From Aphrocallistes beatrix (lineage: Eukaryota > Porifera > Hexactinellida > Sceptrulophora > Aphrocallistidae): 64,000 nucleotides of DNA. The DNA lies in the NCBI GenBank assembly GCA_963281255.1, contig OY725489.1, positions 4,154,001 to 4,218,000 on the forward strand. The letters run 5' to 3'. Positions 43,888-54,962 of this stretch are shown here, in pieces. The notes beneath the pieces are model-generated. The model searched no databases. It was not told the DNA's origin and was given only the letters and a program-made list of their open reading frames with translations. Position numbers and translations under genes: made by a program. The number at the start of each line of letters is the position of its first letter. The first letter of the stretch is position 1.

Positions 43888-44464
43888 CAGTTGAATAGTT
43901 CTTTCAATAGCTTGTGCACGGTATGGATATCCTGGAATTTCCATAAGAGTACACACAATATTAAGTAGTATTTCTTTTGAGAAGTGTTTGGTAAAAGGCG
44001 GTTCTGTGATAAGAGATGTTCCTAATTAATCATATTCACGTATGTTTCAGCAGTGAACCTTAATGAAGGAATTTTAAATGGGCGAATTTCTATCTGTCCA
44101 AATGATGAATTGTTGGTGCGGATATCTAAAATAGTTTTCACTGCCATTCGTCCAATTTGCACGTCACTGTCTGAAAGCATCGATAACATAATACAAGTAT
44201 TAACATAATATAGCACTAGCTAATAGGTTGCTTCGATCCTACACCTGAATTGTCCCGAATTGTACATTTTTTAGGAATTTATTATGCACAGTTTATTTTA
44301 GAATTAAGAGTAAACCGATATGCACAGATTGACCAATAAACATGTTCCATGCAATATCCTTGCAGCGAGAGTTACCCGATTATGATCAAAAAGTGATTTG
44401 TGATGTTCTACAGAGAAATGCATATTTTGTCATCCAGAAAATATTCTTGTATTGATGCTTGCAG

Positions 44465-44782
44465 ACAGCGATGTCCAAATTAGACAAATGGCATTGAAAA
44501 CTATTTTAGATATCTGCACCAACAATTCATCATTTGGACAGATAGAAATTCGCCCATTTAAAATTCCTTCATTAAGGTTCACTGCTGAAACATACGTAAA
44601 TATGATTAATTGGGAACATCCCTTATCACAGAATCGCCTTTACCAAACACTTCTCAAAAGAAATACTACTTAATATTGTGTGTACTCTTATGGAAATTCC
44701 AGGATATCCATGCCGTGCACAAGCTGTTGAAAGAACTATTCAACTGGTCACTAAAGCTTTGACTTCAGTAACAGAGGAAGAG
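44465..44782 (+). pseudogene. Captured exon of an uncharacterised protein (right arm copy)
   Basis: The block reads SDVQIRQMALKTILDICTNN, FKIPSLRFTAETYVNMINW and, after a shift near 44620, ITEPPFTKHF-like sequence, then PGYPCRAQAVERTIQLVTKA. An AG precedes it (44463-44464) and GTGAGA follows (44783), so it is an exon with its splice sites. I recall a widespread uncharacterised metazoan protein with a 'PCH.Q.VER..KLVTEAS' motif; function unknown, often repeated in genomes. The left-arm copy (44169-43470, minus strand) carries the same exon, split by a MITE, with the donor changed to GC. Confidence 0.65.
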
Positions 44783-45026
44783 GTGAGACATGAATTATAA
44801 TTCTTTCAACACTGACCTCAGAGAAAAATGCCAGCTTTTGAGTCAAGAAAAGAATATACATGTTATAAATTAAATGAATATGAAATTATTGGATCTTGCT
44901 CTATTCAACAATTGATCAAAAAGCTTGTGTTGTACATTTTAAAATTTTGGGAAAGAAAGGGGTGGGGGGTGGTGTAATAAAGGTATGATAGAAAACGGAA
45001 AAAAATATCTGTATAACTTTAGTATC

Positions 45027-45420
45027 CTAAGAGATAGAGATTAGCTTTATATACCATTCGACAGCAAATTGGAGACTAACTATTACCAATAATATATTTA
45101 AATGGGGTAAGTCAAAGGAATCTGATAATTCGGACGATTTAAAGTCAATTGTGTAGAAAAAAGTTAAAAAAGCACGATAAACCCATCTTTCCATGAATAC
45201 GTTAACGATGGATGTGGTGGTCTGGTCTTTCAATGGGATTACTTTGACGTAATGTGAAAAGAGATGAACAAATGAAGAAATGAGTAAGAGGTACCCGGAG
45301 CCGCCATTGCGCAGTGTCCTATTCAGCAGGTTATTGGTAAATTCACCTCAGTTATCTGTCTGGAAGATGTGAGGTGCTCGCATACCTTCAACAGACTTCT
45401 TTTAAGCGCTCTCATCACAA
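45027..45420 (-). pseudogene. Integrase-like fragments
   Basis: The minus strand reads HIFQTDN, a TGA, GEFTNNLLN (around 45330-45365) and then SHYVKVIPLKDQTTTSIVNV with FMERWVYRAF. Both resemble retroviral-type integrase core strands: the 'TDNG.EF' region and the 'Y..ipL..q...' region. Their order is reversed relative to a normal core, so they are shuffled pieces or two sources. Weakly supported. Confidence 0.4.
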
Positions 45421-45589
45421 TAAACTTGCTAAAGCAGTCCTGGTCATCTGCCGTTCTAGGCCCATCTAACCCATCTCTAAATCCTCAATATCACCAGTTC
45501 CATGCTCTCCCATAGCCCCGTCTTCCTCGCCGACTTGTTTGGCTGCTTCTTCAGGATATATGACAATTGGGAGTCCCAATTCACACTTA

Positions 45590-45905
45590 AATATGAAGGA
45601 CAATTAAGAAGATTGATGGGCTTAGCATTTTCCGAAGACCAGGTTTTCTGGAAACCTTCTTCACTGTACCGTCACCCTGGGGAATATCGAAGTGAAGTAG
45701 TATATCCTCGTCACAGAAATGTCGCGCACAGATGAAGATTATCGCCAACTTCCATGCATCATCTCTACGGAGAAACCTTCGCCATTCATCTTGCATTTCC
45801 TTGGATCAATAGTTCAACATTTCAAACACTGGAACTTAATGAGTGCGTCGTAATTGGAGCAGAAGTTGGCTACACAACACCTATTTGGCATCCTGCTAAG
45901 AGAAA
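45590..45905 (-). pseudogene. THAP zinc-finger domain relic
   Basis: The minus strand reads MPNRCCVANFCSNYD and, after a shift, DEWRRFLRRDDAW, then ICARHFCDEDI and GLRKMLSPSIF. This is the C2CH THAP pattern: Cys pair near the start, a central Trp, C..HF, and a C-terminal 'P.if' in place of AVPTIF. THAP domains bind DNA and occur in P-element-type transposases and host regulators. Here it is broken by a stop near 45820 and followed by no recognisable partner domain. Confidence 0.65.
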
Positions 45906-46224
45906 TGTACGTGTGGATGAATAAATTGGGAATTACTGTAGGAAGAAAATGTATGAAATATTGTAGGTAATAGAATATAAAATAACAATGATACTAATCC
46001 TATAATATACGCTGCATTTTATCCTAGTTAAATTGATTTCAAACATTATGGTTTGTTTACAAAATAGACTTGAAGTAATCTATAGTGAGGTAAAATTCGC
46101 ATCGTGAATAGGCTATAGTTACGTGGACTGTGTAGTAAGCGAAATAAAAATAATAGAAATTCTATAGAACCGGTCAAATTGGGATCCAGAGGGTTTGTTC
46201 ATAGTAAGCGACCCTGACTGTGCA

Positions 46225-46784
46225 TTTTCATATATGCTATTGTACCATTCAATTTTGATATTAAGGCGTTTAAGGAGTTTAGATTCATTGTAATTAATTA
46301 ACCTTTAGAAGTTATTCATGGTAAAAAGTCAAATAGTTTAGAAAGAAAATATGAAGTACGTATCTACGTAGTTCAAGTCCACATACATTTAGGGAATTAA
46401 AGTAAGTAAGAACATACCAAAAAAGCCTCTACAATATTTTATCTTTTTCTCTATAAATACTTTTGAGTCATAAAAAGAAAACCTGGGGGCACCTTTAATG
46501 CCGGGACCAGGTGCTCTCCACTCGAGAGCGTCCGGTAATTGCGCTAATGGCAGAGTTGCGGTTTAGATCGGACTGGGCCGGTTCGTGATTATTACTGGTC
46601 CCAATCGTAGACATGAAATACTAACTAGAGACTTATGTGATAAGCAAATTAGTAAAAATTTTGAAATGATCAATACGAACAATACTCTTCATGCAATTTT
46701 TCCAGAAAGATTCGCTCCAATTATTGTTAGATTGGTTTTGCTATATACAAATTTGAATGTATAACGATAAATCCCAACAGAAAC
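46225..46784. other. Noncoding stretch
   Basis: Nothing was recognised. A GC-rich patch at 46490-46600 is not repeated clearly elsewhere. Confidence 0.4.
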
Positions 46785-46786
46785 TA

Positions 46787-47130
46787 CACTCGAACCTCTC
46801 TTATCCGGGCAGTGCCGGACCGGAGGGTGCCCGGATAACAGAGGGTGCCCGGATAACAGAATTTGCCCGGATAATTCGAAAACATGTCTATGCACATGAA
46901 GTTATTCTATAATATTTACGTACCAAGACAATATACGAGTACGCAAAACCCACAGTTTTACTAATTACATATTAATGTCAAAAAATAATATTACATGATA
47001 ATGATTGCTGGAATTGTGGTTAATAATTGACTTGAAAATAGGACAATGCATATTGACTAAATGTCGAAAGGGCTGCCCGGTTGAGAGAGGTGCCCGGATA
47101 TCGGAGGTCCGGATAAGAGAGGTTCGAGTG
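46787..47130. mobile_element. Pogo-type MITE with CACTCGAACCTCTCTTATCC ends
   Basis: The element is 344 bp; the ends CACTCGAACCTCTCTTATCC are inverted at 47111-47130. TA sits at 46785-46786 and 47131-47132. Subterminal GTGCCCGGATAAC repeats occur on both sides. Such MITEs are mobilised by pogo-type transposases. Confidence 0.88.
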
Positions 47131-47237
47131 TACTTTGTTTTTTCTGTCAGGTTCTATCCGGTCTGGACCGGTCCGGTCCGATCTGTAATTATTGTGGACC
47201 GTCACAACTCTGGCTACTGGTTGATATTATACATTTG

Positions 47238-47419
47238 CAGTAGAATGCGATACAGTCGACATAGTAGGGAAAACCAAGGGACCATTAAAACGTAAACGTC
47301 TTATCCGGAATTCGTAGTAACCAAAGTATTGTATATGTATTTAGAAGTGTACTCATCCGGAGTTACGTCTTATCCGTGTTCGCACTCATCCGTGTTCGTA
47401 CTCTAACGGTGGTCTACTG
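47238..47419. mobile_element. Small pogo-type MITE with CAGTAGA ends
   Basis: The left end CAGTAGAATGCGATACAGTC and the inverted right end CAGTAGACCACCGTTAGAGT share the first eight bases. Interior repeats (CTCATCCGTGTTCG, CTTATCCGGAATTCG) are typical of decayed Tigger-like MITEs. TA is on the right only. Confidence 0.6.
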
Positions 47420-47424
47420 TATTC

Positions 47425-48219
47425 AAAACACAACATATTTAGTATTACGTATTTACAATATACATACATTACATAGGATCTGAATTCATAATACAATCGA
47501 AATCGGTTTTTTTGTCTAATCGTTTTTATTCTGCCATCAAATCTTTGCAGTATATATTATTTTATTCATGTAATTTCATTATAAAATTTTCAGATATTTT
47601 TGTCCATCGTTGTTTTGTCGCCTAAAGTGTAATCTAATATACGAAAAACGATTTCAAATATATATTCAATTCTCTGTAAAGGAACTTGTCTCAAACAAGC
47701 TTCCAAACCATAATGAGACACATCTAAAATCTAATTCTATTCACTCTACATTATATGGGGAACGCAAAAGATAGCGTCGCATTATATATCAATAATAATT
47801 ATATGAAATAGAAAGTGGAGACACACCTATTCCAGCTGTTCTAAGCATCATAGTGTGTGCTGGGCTATGCAGATATATCAGATGTATAAATAAATGATCT
47901 ACATAAATCATTCCCTTCTCAAAGCCAATTAATGTACAATCAATTGGTTCGAAATAAATATTGATCTCTCACACCATGGATAATACAATTGGATTTGGAG
48001 TATTTACTTTATTATCATTCGTAATTGGACCATGGATAAATAACTTAGATTATCTTTCCCGCTTCTGTATCTGAATTATTTTTTCATTCATTTGTAGTAT
48101 AAATATAACGAATACAAACCCCTTGTAAATCCTAAAGGACTCCTTTTCCAACCTTACTGCAAAAAGAAAATTGAAAATTTGAAAAAGGATTCTCCTTAGA
48201 CAAATAATAGTAGTATACG
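47425..48219. other. Noncoding stretch
   Basis: No relic was recognised upstream of the Ty3/gypsy element. Confidence 0.4.
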
Positions 48220-48422
48220 GGAGCGTTAACTTTTATGATATTGTGAAGTATCCATAGCAACACTAGTACGACGTAGCGATAGTTAGGCGTAGTTTAGATA
48301 TCTTAACAATAGGGACTAGTATATAAGCAACCAAGCATAGTCTTAATGCTGTTCACTATTATTTTTGTAACTGTGTGAGTGTGCTTTCAATAAATACTTA
48401 AGTTTATCAAACGTACCTTGAC
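48220..48422 (+). promoter_or_regulatory. Probable 5' LTR of the Ty3/gypsy relic
   Basis: TAGTATATAAGC (48315-48326) reads as a TATA box, and AATAAA (48390-48395) as a poly-A signal about 65 bases further. The segment ends in CTTGACA before the leader. The LTR start is not defined because no second LTR is available, and no tRNA primer site was recognised. Confidence 0.5.
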
Positions 48423-48446
48423 ATAAGTAACAAAAATACTCACTCG

Positions 48447-49315
48447 ATGGCTACTCCGTTCGCGAACTTAAACATACCACCCCTACAGAGTGGAGAAAGG
48501 ATCGCCTCTTGGGAGAAACTGTTCAGAGCCGCAGTAACCCCACTCCTCGCGCAAGAAGGAGGAGACAAGCTCGCAGTTGGACTACTTTCAGCATATGTGT
48601 GCAGACGACCTGCCGAGAAAGAACTTATAAAAGACATAGTCAACGAAGGCATGAATCTGGAAGACGCCTTCGAAGTCTTGACCAGTGATATTGACCCCCC
48701 AATTGACTCCCAGCAAGTCGATGGTGACTCTGTGTCCTAAGGAGTGGGAAGCCGGAACTCCCATAGACGACTACTTCTATGAACTGAGGACTGCGGCGGA
48801 AGAAGCAGGCGCTCCGCTGCGCATGGCATGCCTTTTGTTAACAGGTCAGCTACCTCCACCCGTACAAGGCCCGATGAAAGATTGGGTAATCGTAAAGGAA
48901 GAAGTCACTAAAGGAATAGCTCGCGATTTTATTAAAGCCGTGCGGAAATCATTGACTGAGAAAGGTATAGCACTCGAAAGAGGACATCATGACCTGAGTC
49001 GTGTAATGGTGGCACAACCAGTGCTAGAAGAGGTGATCCCGAAAGGAGGTCAAACCCCTCAACAACCTCACTCGCGAACAGAGCATCCCAATGTGGGAAC
49101 TATTAACAGTGTCCAGTTCGCCAGGGAAGCGAGACAATCCGCTAGCAGCAGACCATATAACGCGAATAAACAGATGACAGAGAAAGGTAAAAGGCTTCTG
49201 TGTTACTTGTGTGGCGAGCCAAACCATTTTCAACGGAACTGTCCTCGACAATATTGTCAAATTTGAGGTCGGCAGGGTCACCACCGGAGAGATTGTCGTA
49301 CGAAGAGACAGATCA
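48447..49315 (+). pseudogene. Ty3/gypsy Gag region with two zinc knuckles
   Basis: The frame from ATG 48447 runs about 90 codons, then shifts near 48715 into the frame ending at 49266. The C-terminus has a complete CCHC zinc knuckle (CYLCGEPNHFQRNC) and a second whose second cysteine is replaced by TGA (49264-49266). Gag packages the element RNA. After the TGA the same frame stays open into the protease, suggesting a single Gag-Pol frame before decay. Confidence 0.85.
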
Positions 49316-49962
49316 TGTGCCTCGATACTGACGCAGTATCGAATGTGGGAGGATGGCCAGAACAGTCAGGAGCTGTAGTTGAAGTTAGACTAAACGGACA
49401 TAGTAAACTCGCACTTTTGGATTCAGGCGCCAATCCATCGATTGTCGATTTTAAATCGCTTCAGAAAATAGGCAGAGAATATACGAAATGTCCTAGCCGA
49501 GTTTATGGAGTGGGGGCATCTCCCGTGCCAACCCTAGGGAGAGCAGAAATTACAGTAAATATCGGAGATGGGAATAAAGTACAACACGCATTCTTAGTTC
49601 TTGATAGCAACGAACCCACCATAATTCTGGGTAGAGACTTTCTCAAGAAATTCAACTCGGTTGAATTTGATTGGGACAACCACCGGGTAAGATTGGGAGA
49701 CAACTGGATACAGTCTGAAGCTAGCATTATCGGGGGACAACCTATTTCGAGGGCAATCACTAGCAGCATTACTGGACCAGCGAACGAAGCTGAGCCTAAT
49801 CATCCTGACTCAGGTTGGAAAATAAATCCTGGACTGAAACCGAACCAAAAGGCCGAACTCCTCAAACTCATAGGAGAATATCCCGACGTATTCGCTATTA
49901 AATCAAAGAAACCGAATACTACCCACATAGCCCGTCATATAATAGATACGGAAAACGCATAG
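49315..49962 (+). pseudogene. Ty3/gypsy retropepsin and start of reverse transcriptase
   Basis: The aspartic protease active site ALLDSGANPSI is visible at about residues 34-44 of this frame, with IILGRDFL as the second conserved strand. The RT N-terminal region begins near LKPNQKAELLKL. A TAG at 49960-49962 and a shift near 50015 separate it from the RT core. Confidence 0.85.
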
Positions 49963-50024
49963 TCGGTGAAATCTAGGAATGTTAGGGTATCGCCCCAAAC
50001 TAAAAGAGAGAGATCAACCTGCAA

Positions 50025-51109
50025 GTGAAACAGATGCTAGAGAACGGGATCATAAGGGAATCGTCGTCGCCGTGGGCATCCAGAGTAATCCTCGTCCGAA
50101 AGAGAGACCAAACTCTAAGGTTCGTTGTTGACTACAGGGGGTTAAACGACCTTACGAAGAAAGACTCATACCCACTACCCGAGGTCCGGGATATCCTAGA
50201 CAAATTGAGCGATTGCGAATATTATTCTACACTAGACGGGGCGAGTCCTATTGGAGCATTCCGATCACCGAGGAAGATCGTGAGAAAACCGCCTTCATAA
50301 CGCCCCGGGGTCAGTTCGAGTTCTGCGTAATGCCGTTTGGGCTATGCAACGCTCAAGCGACTTACCAAAGAACGATCGACTTTGCCCTCAAGAGAGCAGG
50401 TAATAGCCAGCCATACATTGACGATACTCTCACGTACTCGCTTTCCTTCGAAGAACATTTACAACATCTACGCGAGGTGTTATAATGCTACAGGGCAGCA
50501 GGGTTACAGTTAAGGCGTGATAAGTGCCGGTTCGGGTTCGAGGAAGTAGAGTTTCTCGGGCACCTCCTTGATAGACGGGGTCACCGACCATTTCCATCGC
50601 TAGTAGTCAAGATTCAAGAGCAAACACGTCCCACCAGCCTCAAGCAGTTGCAATCCTTTCTAGGGCTATTAGTGAATTATTATCGCGATTTCATCCCGCA
50701 CCTCGCCGAGACAGCTTCGCCTTTGTACAAATTAACGAAAAAGGGGGTAAGATGGCGCTGGGATATGTCTTGCGAGGCGAGTTTCACGAGCTTGTGCAGG
50801 ACCCTATCCGAGAACACAGTAATCCTTTCCTATCCTGACTGGGATGAGCCATTTCATCTAGAAGTCGATGCTTCTCAGGACGCTGTCGGTACTGTTTTGG
50901 CTCAGAAGGATAGAGAAGGAAGATTGAGGCCGATCTCATTTTCTTCTTCCACACTCAGTCAAGCGCAGCGTAATTACAGCACTGGAGAGAAAGAGGCCTG
51001 GGCTATTGTGGCTGCGACTCGGCGGTGGCACAAATGCTTACAGGCAGCTGGAGTCTTTATCTGGTCGGACCACAATCCGTCCTATTTAATTGTTACTAAG
51101 GGGCCATAG
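50025..51109 (+). pseudogene. Ty3/gypsy reverse transcriptase and RNase H
   Basis: RT motifs follow in order: SSSPWASRVILVRKRD, RFVVDYRGLN, a broken catalytic STLDGA, a shift near 50230, CVMPFGLCNAQATYQR, and the catalytic YIDD box. A TAA at 50483-50485 interrupts the frame after the YIDD region. GYYRDF-type thumb sequence (NYYRDFIPHLAE) and RNase H (LEVDAS, then STGEKEAWAIV and WSDHNP) follow. The chain ends within RNase H's C-terminus at a junction with the neighbouring integrase relic. Confidence 0.88.
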
Positions 51110-52131
51110 AACCAAAATAAAACTTGAATGAGTGTATATCAACTTGAGTTATCAAGTTGCATTGGGTATAATAATTGTAAATAATTATGAAACAGACTGT
51201 ATCTTCTAACTGACTAATAACTTCACTAGTCGTCTTGGTTCTGAGAGGTCTTGCAACGACATATTTGGATAGATAGCAAACAGTGACTAATACATGTTTA
51301 TAGCCATCGGAAGTTTCCGGGAGATCACATATTAAATCCATCCCTATGTGTTTCCATGGTCTTTCTGGAGGTGGAATTGGTCGCAATTTTTTCTGTGGCT
51401 GTGGTGGTAGAGCCTTTTCACGCTGGCATTCACAAGTTCTCACCTTATATCAAACATATTAACGAATAAGTATTAATACAACCGACACAAATTCTGCTAG
51501 TATGAGAGTTTAAAGTTAAAACAAAATCATTATTATAAATGCAAGCGCGTCAAACTATTATAACCTACCAAGTATGTCTTACATAAGTGTTTTTACAAAA
51601 ATTGCATCATTATTATCTATTGTTCTTTCCATGACCAACAAGAAAGTTTAATAATTGAATTTGGTCATGGAGTTGGCATCCTTCTACGTGATCATACTGA
51701 AATGCTAAAGAAACTTTTCTTTCTCGAGAAGTCAAATAGGTTCATTTGTAAATATTAGATGGTACTAATTAATGATAATGTAATTCCAAAATTTTACTTA
51801 CATAATTTGCAATATCTGGATTCATTCCAACCCATGTATACTGTTGCTGAATTCCATTAGCGGTTGAATTAATCCCAGGATGTCCGAGTTTGTCATGGAA
51901 TTTAGTCAATAATTCCTTCAACTCATCCCGAGTAGGAACTTGGAGTTTCAACTCTCGGCCGCTTTGTATGCAAATCTAAATTTACAAGGATTTTACAATC
52001 GTAAACACTGAACTCTTTTGATAAAAAATCCACTCTAGATGTCGAGGACAAAAGCCACTAACGACATGGGGAATATATTACAAATCGTGAGTATAAATTA
52101 TTTGTCATGAAAAATTTGTATACGTATATGG

Positions 52132-52919
52132 TAGTGTTTGGAATCCGGATAGTAATATCCGGATAATATCCGGATAGCAAAGTTACTACAATTATCCGGT
52201 ATCCGGATGTTAAATATTCGGATATCCAGATTTTTAGGATATTTAGATATCTTGGCTGCAATTGTTAATTAGTCAAGGATTCATAGAGTCAGTGTCATTA
52301 TATTATTTATAACTTCACTGATATTGATGTGTATCAATTATCAGATATATTTGTTATTATTACCCGCCTTTAAATCCATAATTTACGTAAAATACTGATT
52401 GTGGAAGCCTAACTGATAAGAATGATATCGGTTAGGATTCTTTGAAAATATGGCAAACAGGATTATAAAGTCGGAAGTTTGGAATGATTTTCCTCGAGGT
52501 GGCGATATAGTAAGATGCAATGCATGCGATATAGAAATGTATTGCCAAGGTACATGTAATGGTACAAGTGCAATGCGAAACCACTGCCGTCCATAGCATA
52601 AAGATTTGTACTGAATTTGTAACTAAATAAGTAGGTTGCGTGACGATACATTAGATGATGGCTTATGTTTTCTAAGAAGTCACTTTAGGAAACTAAAGAA
52701 CTAATTACAATACCTTAGCTCGTTTAGACATCTATTTATTCAGATTATTCAGATCCTTGATAAACATGTTTAGTAAATGATCTATACTACATACATATTG
52801 GGTCAAATAAGAAATTGGGCAAAATCAAATAGACAGACTGTTAAACGGATATCCGGATACCTGGCTAAAAAATTATCCGGTATCCGGATATATGTGAATA
52901 CGAATACTTCCAAACACTA
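52132..52919 (+). mobile_element. hAT deletion derivative with 8-bp duplication, inside integrase intron
   Basis: The ends TAGTGTTTGGAA and its exact complement are inverted, with subterminal ATCCGGATA repeats on both sides. GTATATGG is duplicated at 52124-52131 and 52920-52927. The element is 788 bp and keeps only the BED-finger exon of a transposase, so it is a nonautonomous derivative of a larger hAT. Confidence 0.92.
52451..52610 (+). pseudogene. BED zinc-finger exon of the hAT derivative
   Basis: It reads IIKSEVWNDFPRGGDIVRCN followed by ACDIEMYCQGTC, GTSAMRNHCRP, a stop, and H. This matches the BED pattern 'SevW..F', CxxC and, further on, H....H, the DNA-binding part of hAT transposases. 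A TAG (rather than the usual residue) sits between the two His ligands. Nothing of the catalytic domain remains. Confidence 0.75.
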
Positions 52920-53453
52920 GTATATGGTGACATAAACGTTGGATGGATATCAACGGGAGAATTTTAAGGATAAAATCCTGGATTTTGAGCTTGAAACCTG
53001 ACTCTGCGCAAATCTCGAAAGGGTTGGTGAATAAATTATACTTACCTTATAAAGTCGATTTGGCTCCTCTTCTGACAGGCAATACTGATTAGCCTTCCTT
53101 TTGAAATTCCACTGCCGTTGAGTGGAGTTTTGGGTTGACTCAGGGTAGATGCCTTTCCCAAGAAATTCGACGATTTCGTTGAATTCCTGTGAATTCATTC
53201 CAATTCGAATCAAGTCAATAAATGAAGTCAATAAATGAAATTGTGTAGCAAATTAGTAAAATAATCAACTATCAATAATGAAAAGAAATAATGTCGATTA
53301 TATAAGCAAAAATCCATACATATTAGTAAACCACAAGTGAATCTCAAGCTTCACATTGACTACATCTCAGAATATCATGGTAATATGCCGTCGATGGTTA
53401 TGCTATACTAGAATCTCAAAATATCACGATCTCAGAATATCATGCAACAGGCC

Positions 53454-54464
53454 TTATATATAGTAGGCTATGTTTCAATGTATTTACCTCAGAGAAATGC
53501 CTCGGAAACAATCAGATTTATTTAAACACTATGCAGAAATTTCCAGGTCTTATAAATTCCCGGAAAGTTTCCACATTTGAATATTCCCGGGAATTTTGCA
53601 ACCCTACGTATATATAATTCAAATTTTATTTCCAATGTATTATCGTTCACAAAATTCTATTCAAAGACTCATGCAACTACCAAATGAGTTATACAATTTG
53701 TCCTGTGTTACGGTCCAAAAAGCGAATCCCAACTTGTCAGGACCCAAATGCTGGTCCTGACAAAGTCAAAAATCAAGAATATGTACATAAATGAAATTAA
53801 GCAATATATTGCTATCAAAAGTTTTCAATTTATTGTATAAAGTAAGTATTTTCGATATTAACTATAATTAAACTGAGCTGCAATTGAGTAAAATTTTCTG
53901 CAGTCACATTCCGATTATGCTAGCTTTGTTCGGATTGACCGTTAATGTATTGACCATTGCTTTATTTGTACTTTTTCTTGAAGAACATAAAGCTTTCATT
54001 TAGGTTATTATGAATTCTATTTAATGAATCTTAAGGTGACAAAACAAAACAAATTAAAGTTTTAATTCAACCATCGTTATATTGTATATGAATAGTACTA
54101 GTTAGTATAAGAATTAACGTTAAGAACCTAACCCCAAGATATTGGTGAACCTTTAGTTTGTGGTTTTGTTTTTCCCGGCAATTCTTAAGAACGTAGCACC
54201 CCTGCGATCGGCAAGGGGTTCCTGTACTGAAATTAATCATTGAACTTCAACTATCCGAACACTTCGCTATTGTCGCTATTGTAAGAGTGAACATCTTGTT
54301 TTGAAAAAGTGTGCAAAATAGTTTTTCCAAGTTATCGGGGTACTTTCGGTGATACACTCCAGGATAAAGATTAGGACAGGAAAACCTTCACTTATAATTT
54401 TTAAAAATGTTCGTACATTTGTTCTAAAGCAATAATGTTATTGGTAACAATTTATCATCAACAA
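53454..54464. other. Noncoding stretch
   Basis: At 53540-53605 a GGTTGCAAAATTCCCGGGAA-type sequence (on the minus strand) with CCGGGAATTT repeats looks like one end of a hAT-like MITE; no partner was found. Otherwise nothing was recognised. Confidence 0.4.
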
Positions 54465-54962
54465 GCACGCTTCGGTTGCTTGTGCTGCGCGGCTTGCGGA
54501 CACTGCGTGTCCGCAGAGTCACCCTGCGGGTGCCTGGAGTTACTCAATCTAACATCTTTTGGAATTTTTTTCCTTTATATAAATATTTTAAACAAAGGTC
54601 AACGAAAAATTTCTCATATGGATCCGAAAATATAATATTCGAAATCTACAGCACTAAAAACCCCATGTCAACCGTTGGAAGCTAGTCTCTGGCCTATTTT
54701 TGTAATTTGTTTACTTTATGTATCTATTGTAAACAAAAGTAAACAAATAGTTCATCATATCGATCTGAAAATATGATATTCGAAATCTACACCCCTAAAA
54801 ACCCCATGTTAACCGTTGAAAGCAAGTTTCTAGCATATTTTTGAGATTTGTTTACTTTATGTATCTAATGTAGTCAAAAGTAAACAAATAATTCATCATA
54901 TAGATCTGAAAATATGATATTCGAAATCTACACTCCTAAAACCCCATGTCACCCTTTGGAAG

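Larger units (their letters stand above)
43258..44995. repeat. Large inverted duplication of a captured exon
   Basis: The left arm (43258-44179) and right arm (44455-44995) are inverted copies with clear similarity throughout, separated by about 275 bp. The left arm is longer because a 390-bp MITE interrupts it. The arms span an exon and parts of both flanking introns. Confidence 0.85.
43059..46220. mobile_element. Composite bounded by pogo-type ends, carrying captured gene pieces
   Basis: Left end CAGTCAGGGTCGCATATCAT and right end, inverted, CAGTCAGGGTCGCTTACTAT match the 185-bp pogo-type MITE at 32710. TA precedes the left end; the right flank is TG, so the duplication is imperfect. Inside are an inverted-duplicated exon (arms 43258-44179 and 44455-44995), integrase-like pieces and a THAP finger, but no pogo transposase. 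This is the pattern of a Pack-type element, or of two ends that happen to enclose unrelated relics. Confidence 0.6.
48220..51109 (+). mobile_element. Ty3/gypsy LTR retrotransposon relic, 3'-truncated
   Basis: Gag, protease, reverse transcriptase and RNase H regions follow in order on the plus strand. The integrase and the 3' LTR are absent: similarity stops at about 51109, right against the integrase relic on the opposite strand. The upstream 200 bp look like a 5' LTR. At least three stops and three frameshifts make it non-functional. Confidence 0.88.
51113..53449 (-). pseudogene. KRBA2-like (Ginger-type) integrase relic, copy D, with one terminal end
   Basis: Minus-strand exons with intact GT/AG sites: exon 1 (about 53190-53045) SQEFNEIVEFLGKGIYPEST; exon 2 (about 51975-51790) with the zinc-binding domain KFHDKLGHPGINST and YTWVGMNPDIANY; exon 3 (about 51443-51190) with paired Cys RTCECQRE and the first catalytic Asp in WKHIGMDLICDLP, then YLSKYVVARPLRTK. 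The rest is lost at the Ty3/gypsy junction near 51113. The 5' terminus ends CATGCAACA at 53449 (TGTTGCATG on this strand), the same end as copy C. This copy supplies the N-terminal exons missing from copies A-C. Confidence 0.8.

Noticed and set aside
46787..47130. GGTTCGAGT near 47121, resembling a tRNA T-arm
   Set aside because: It is the inverted end of a TA-flanked MITE, and no cloverleaf can be folded around it.
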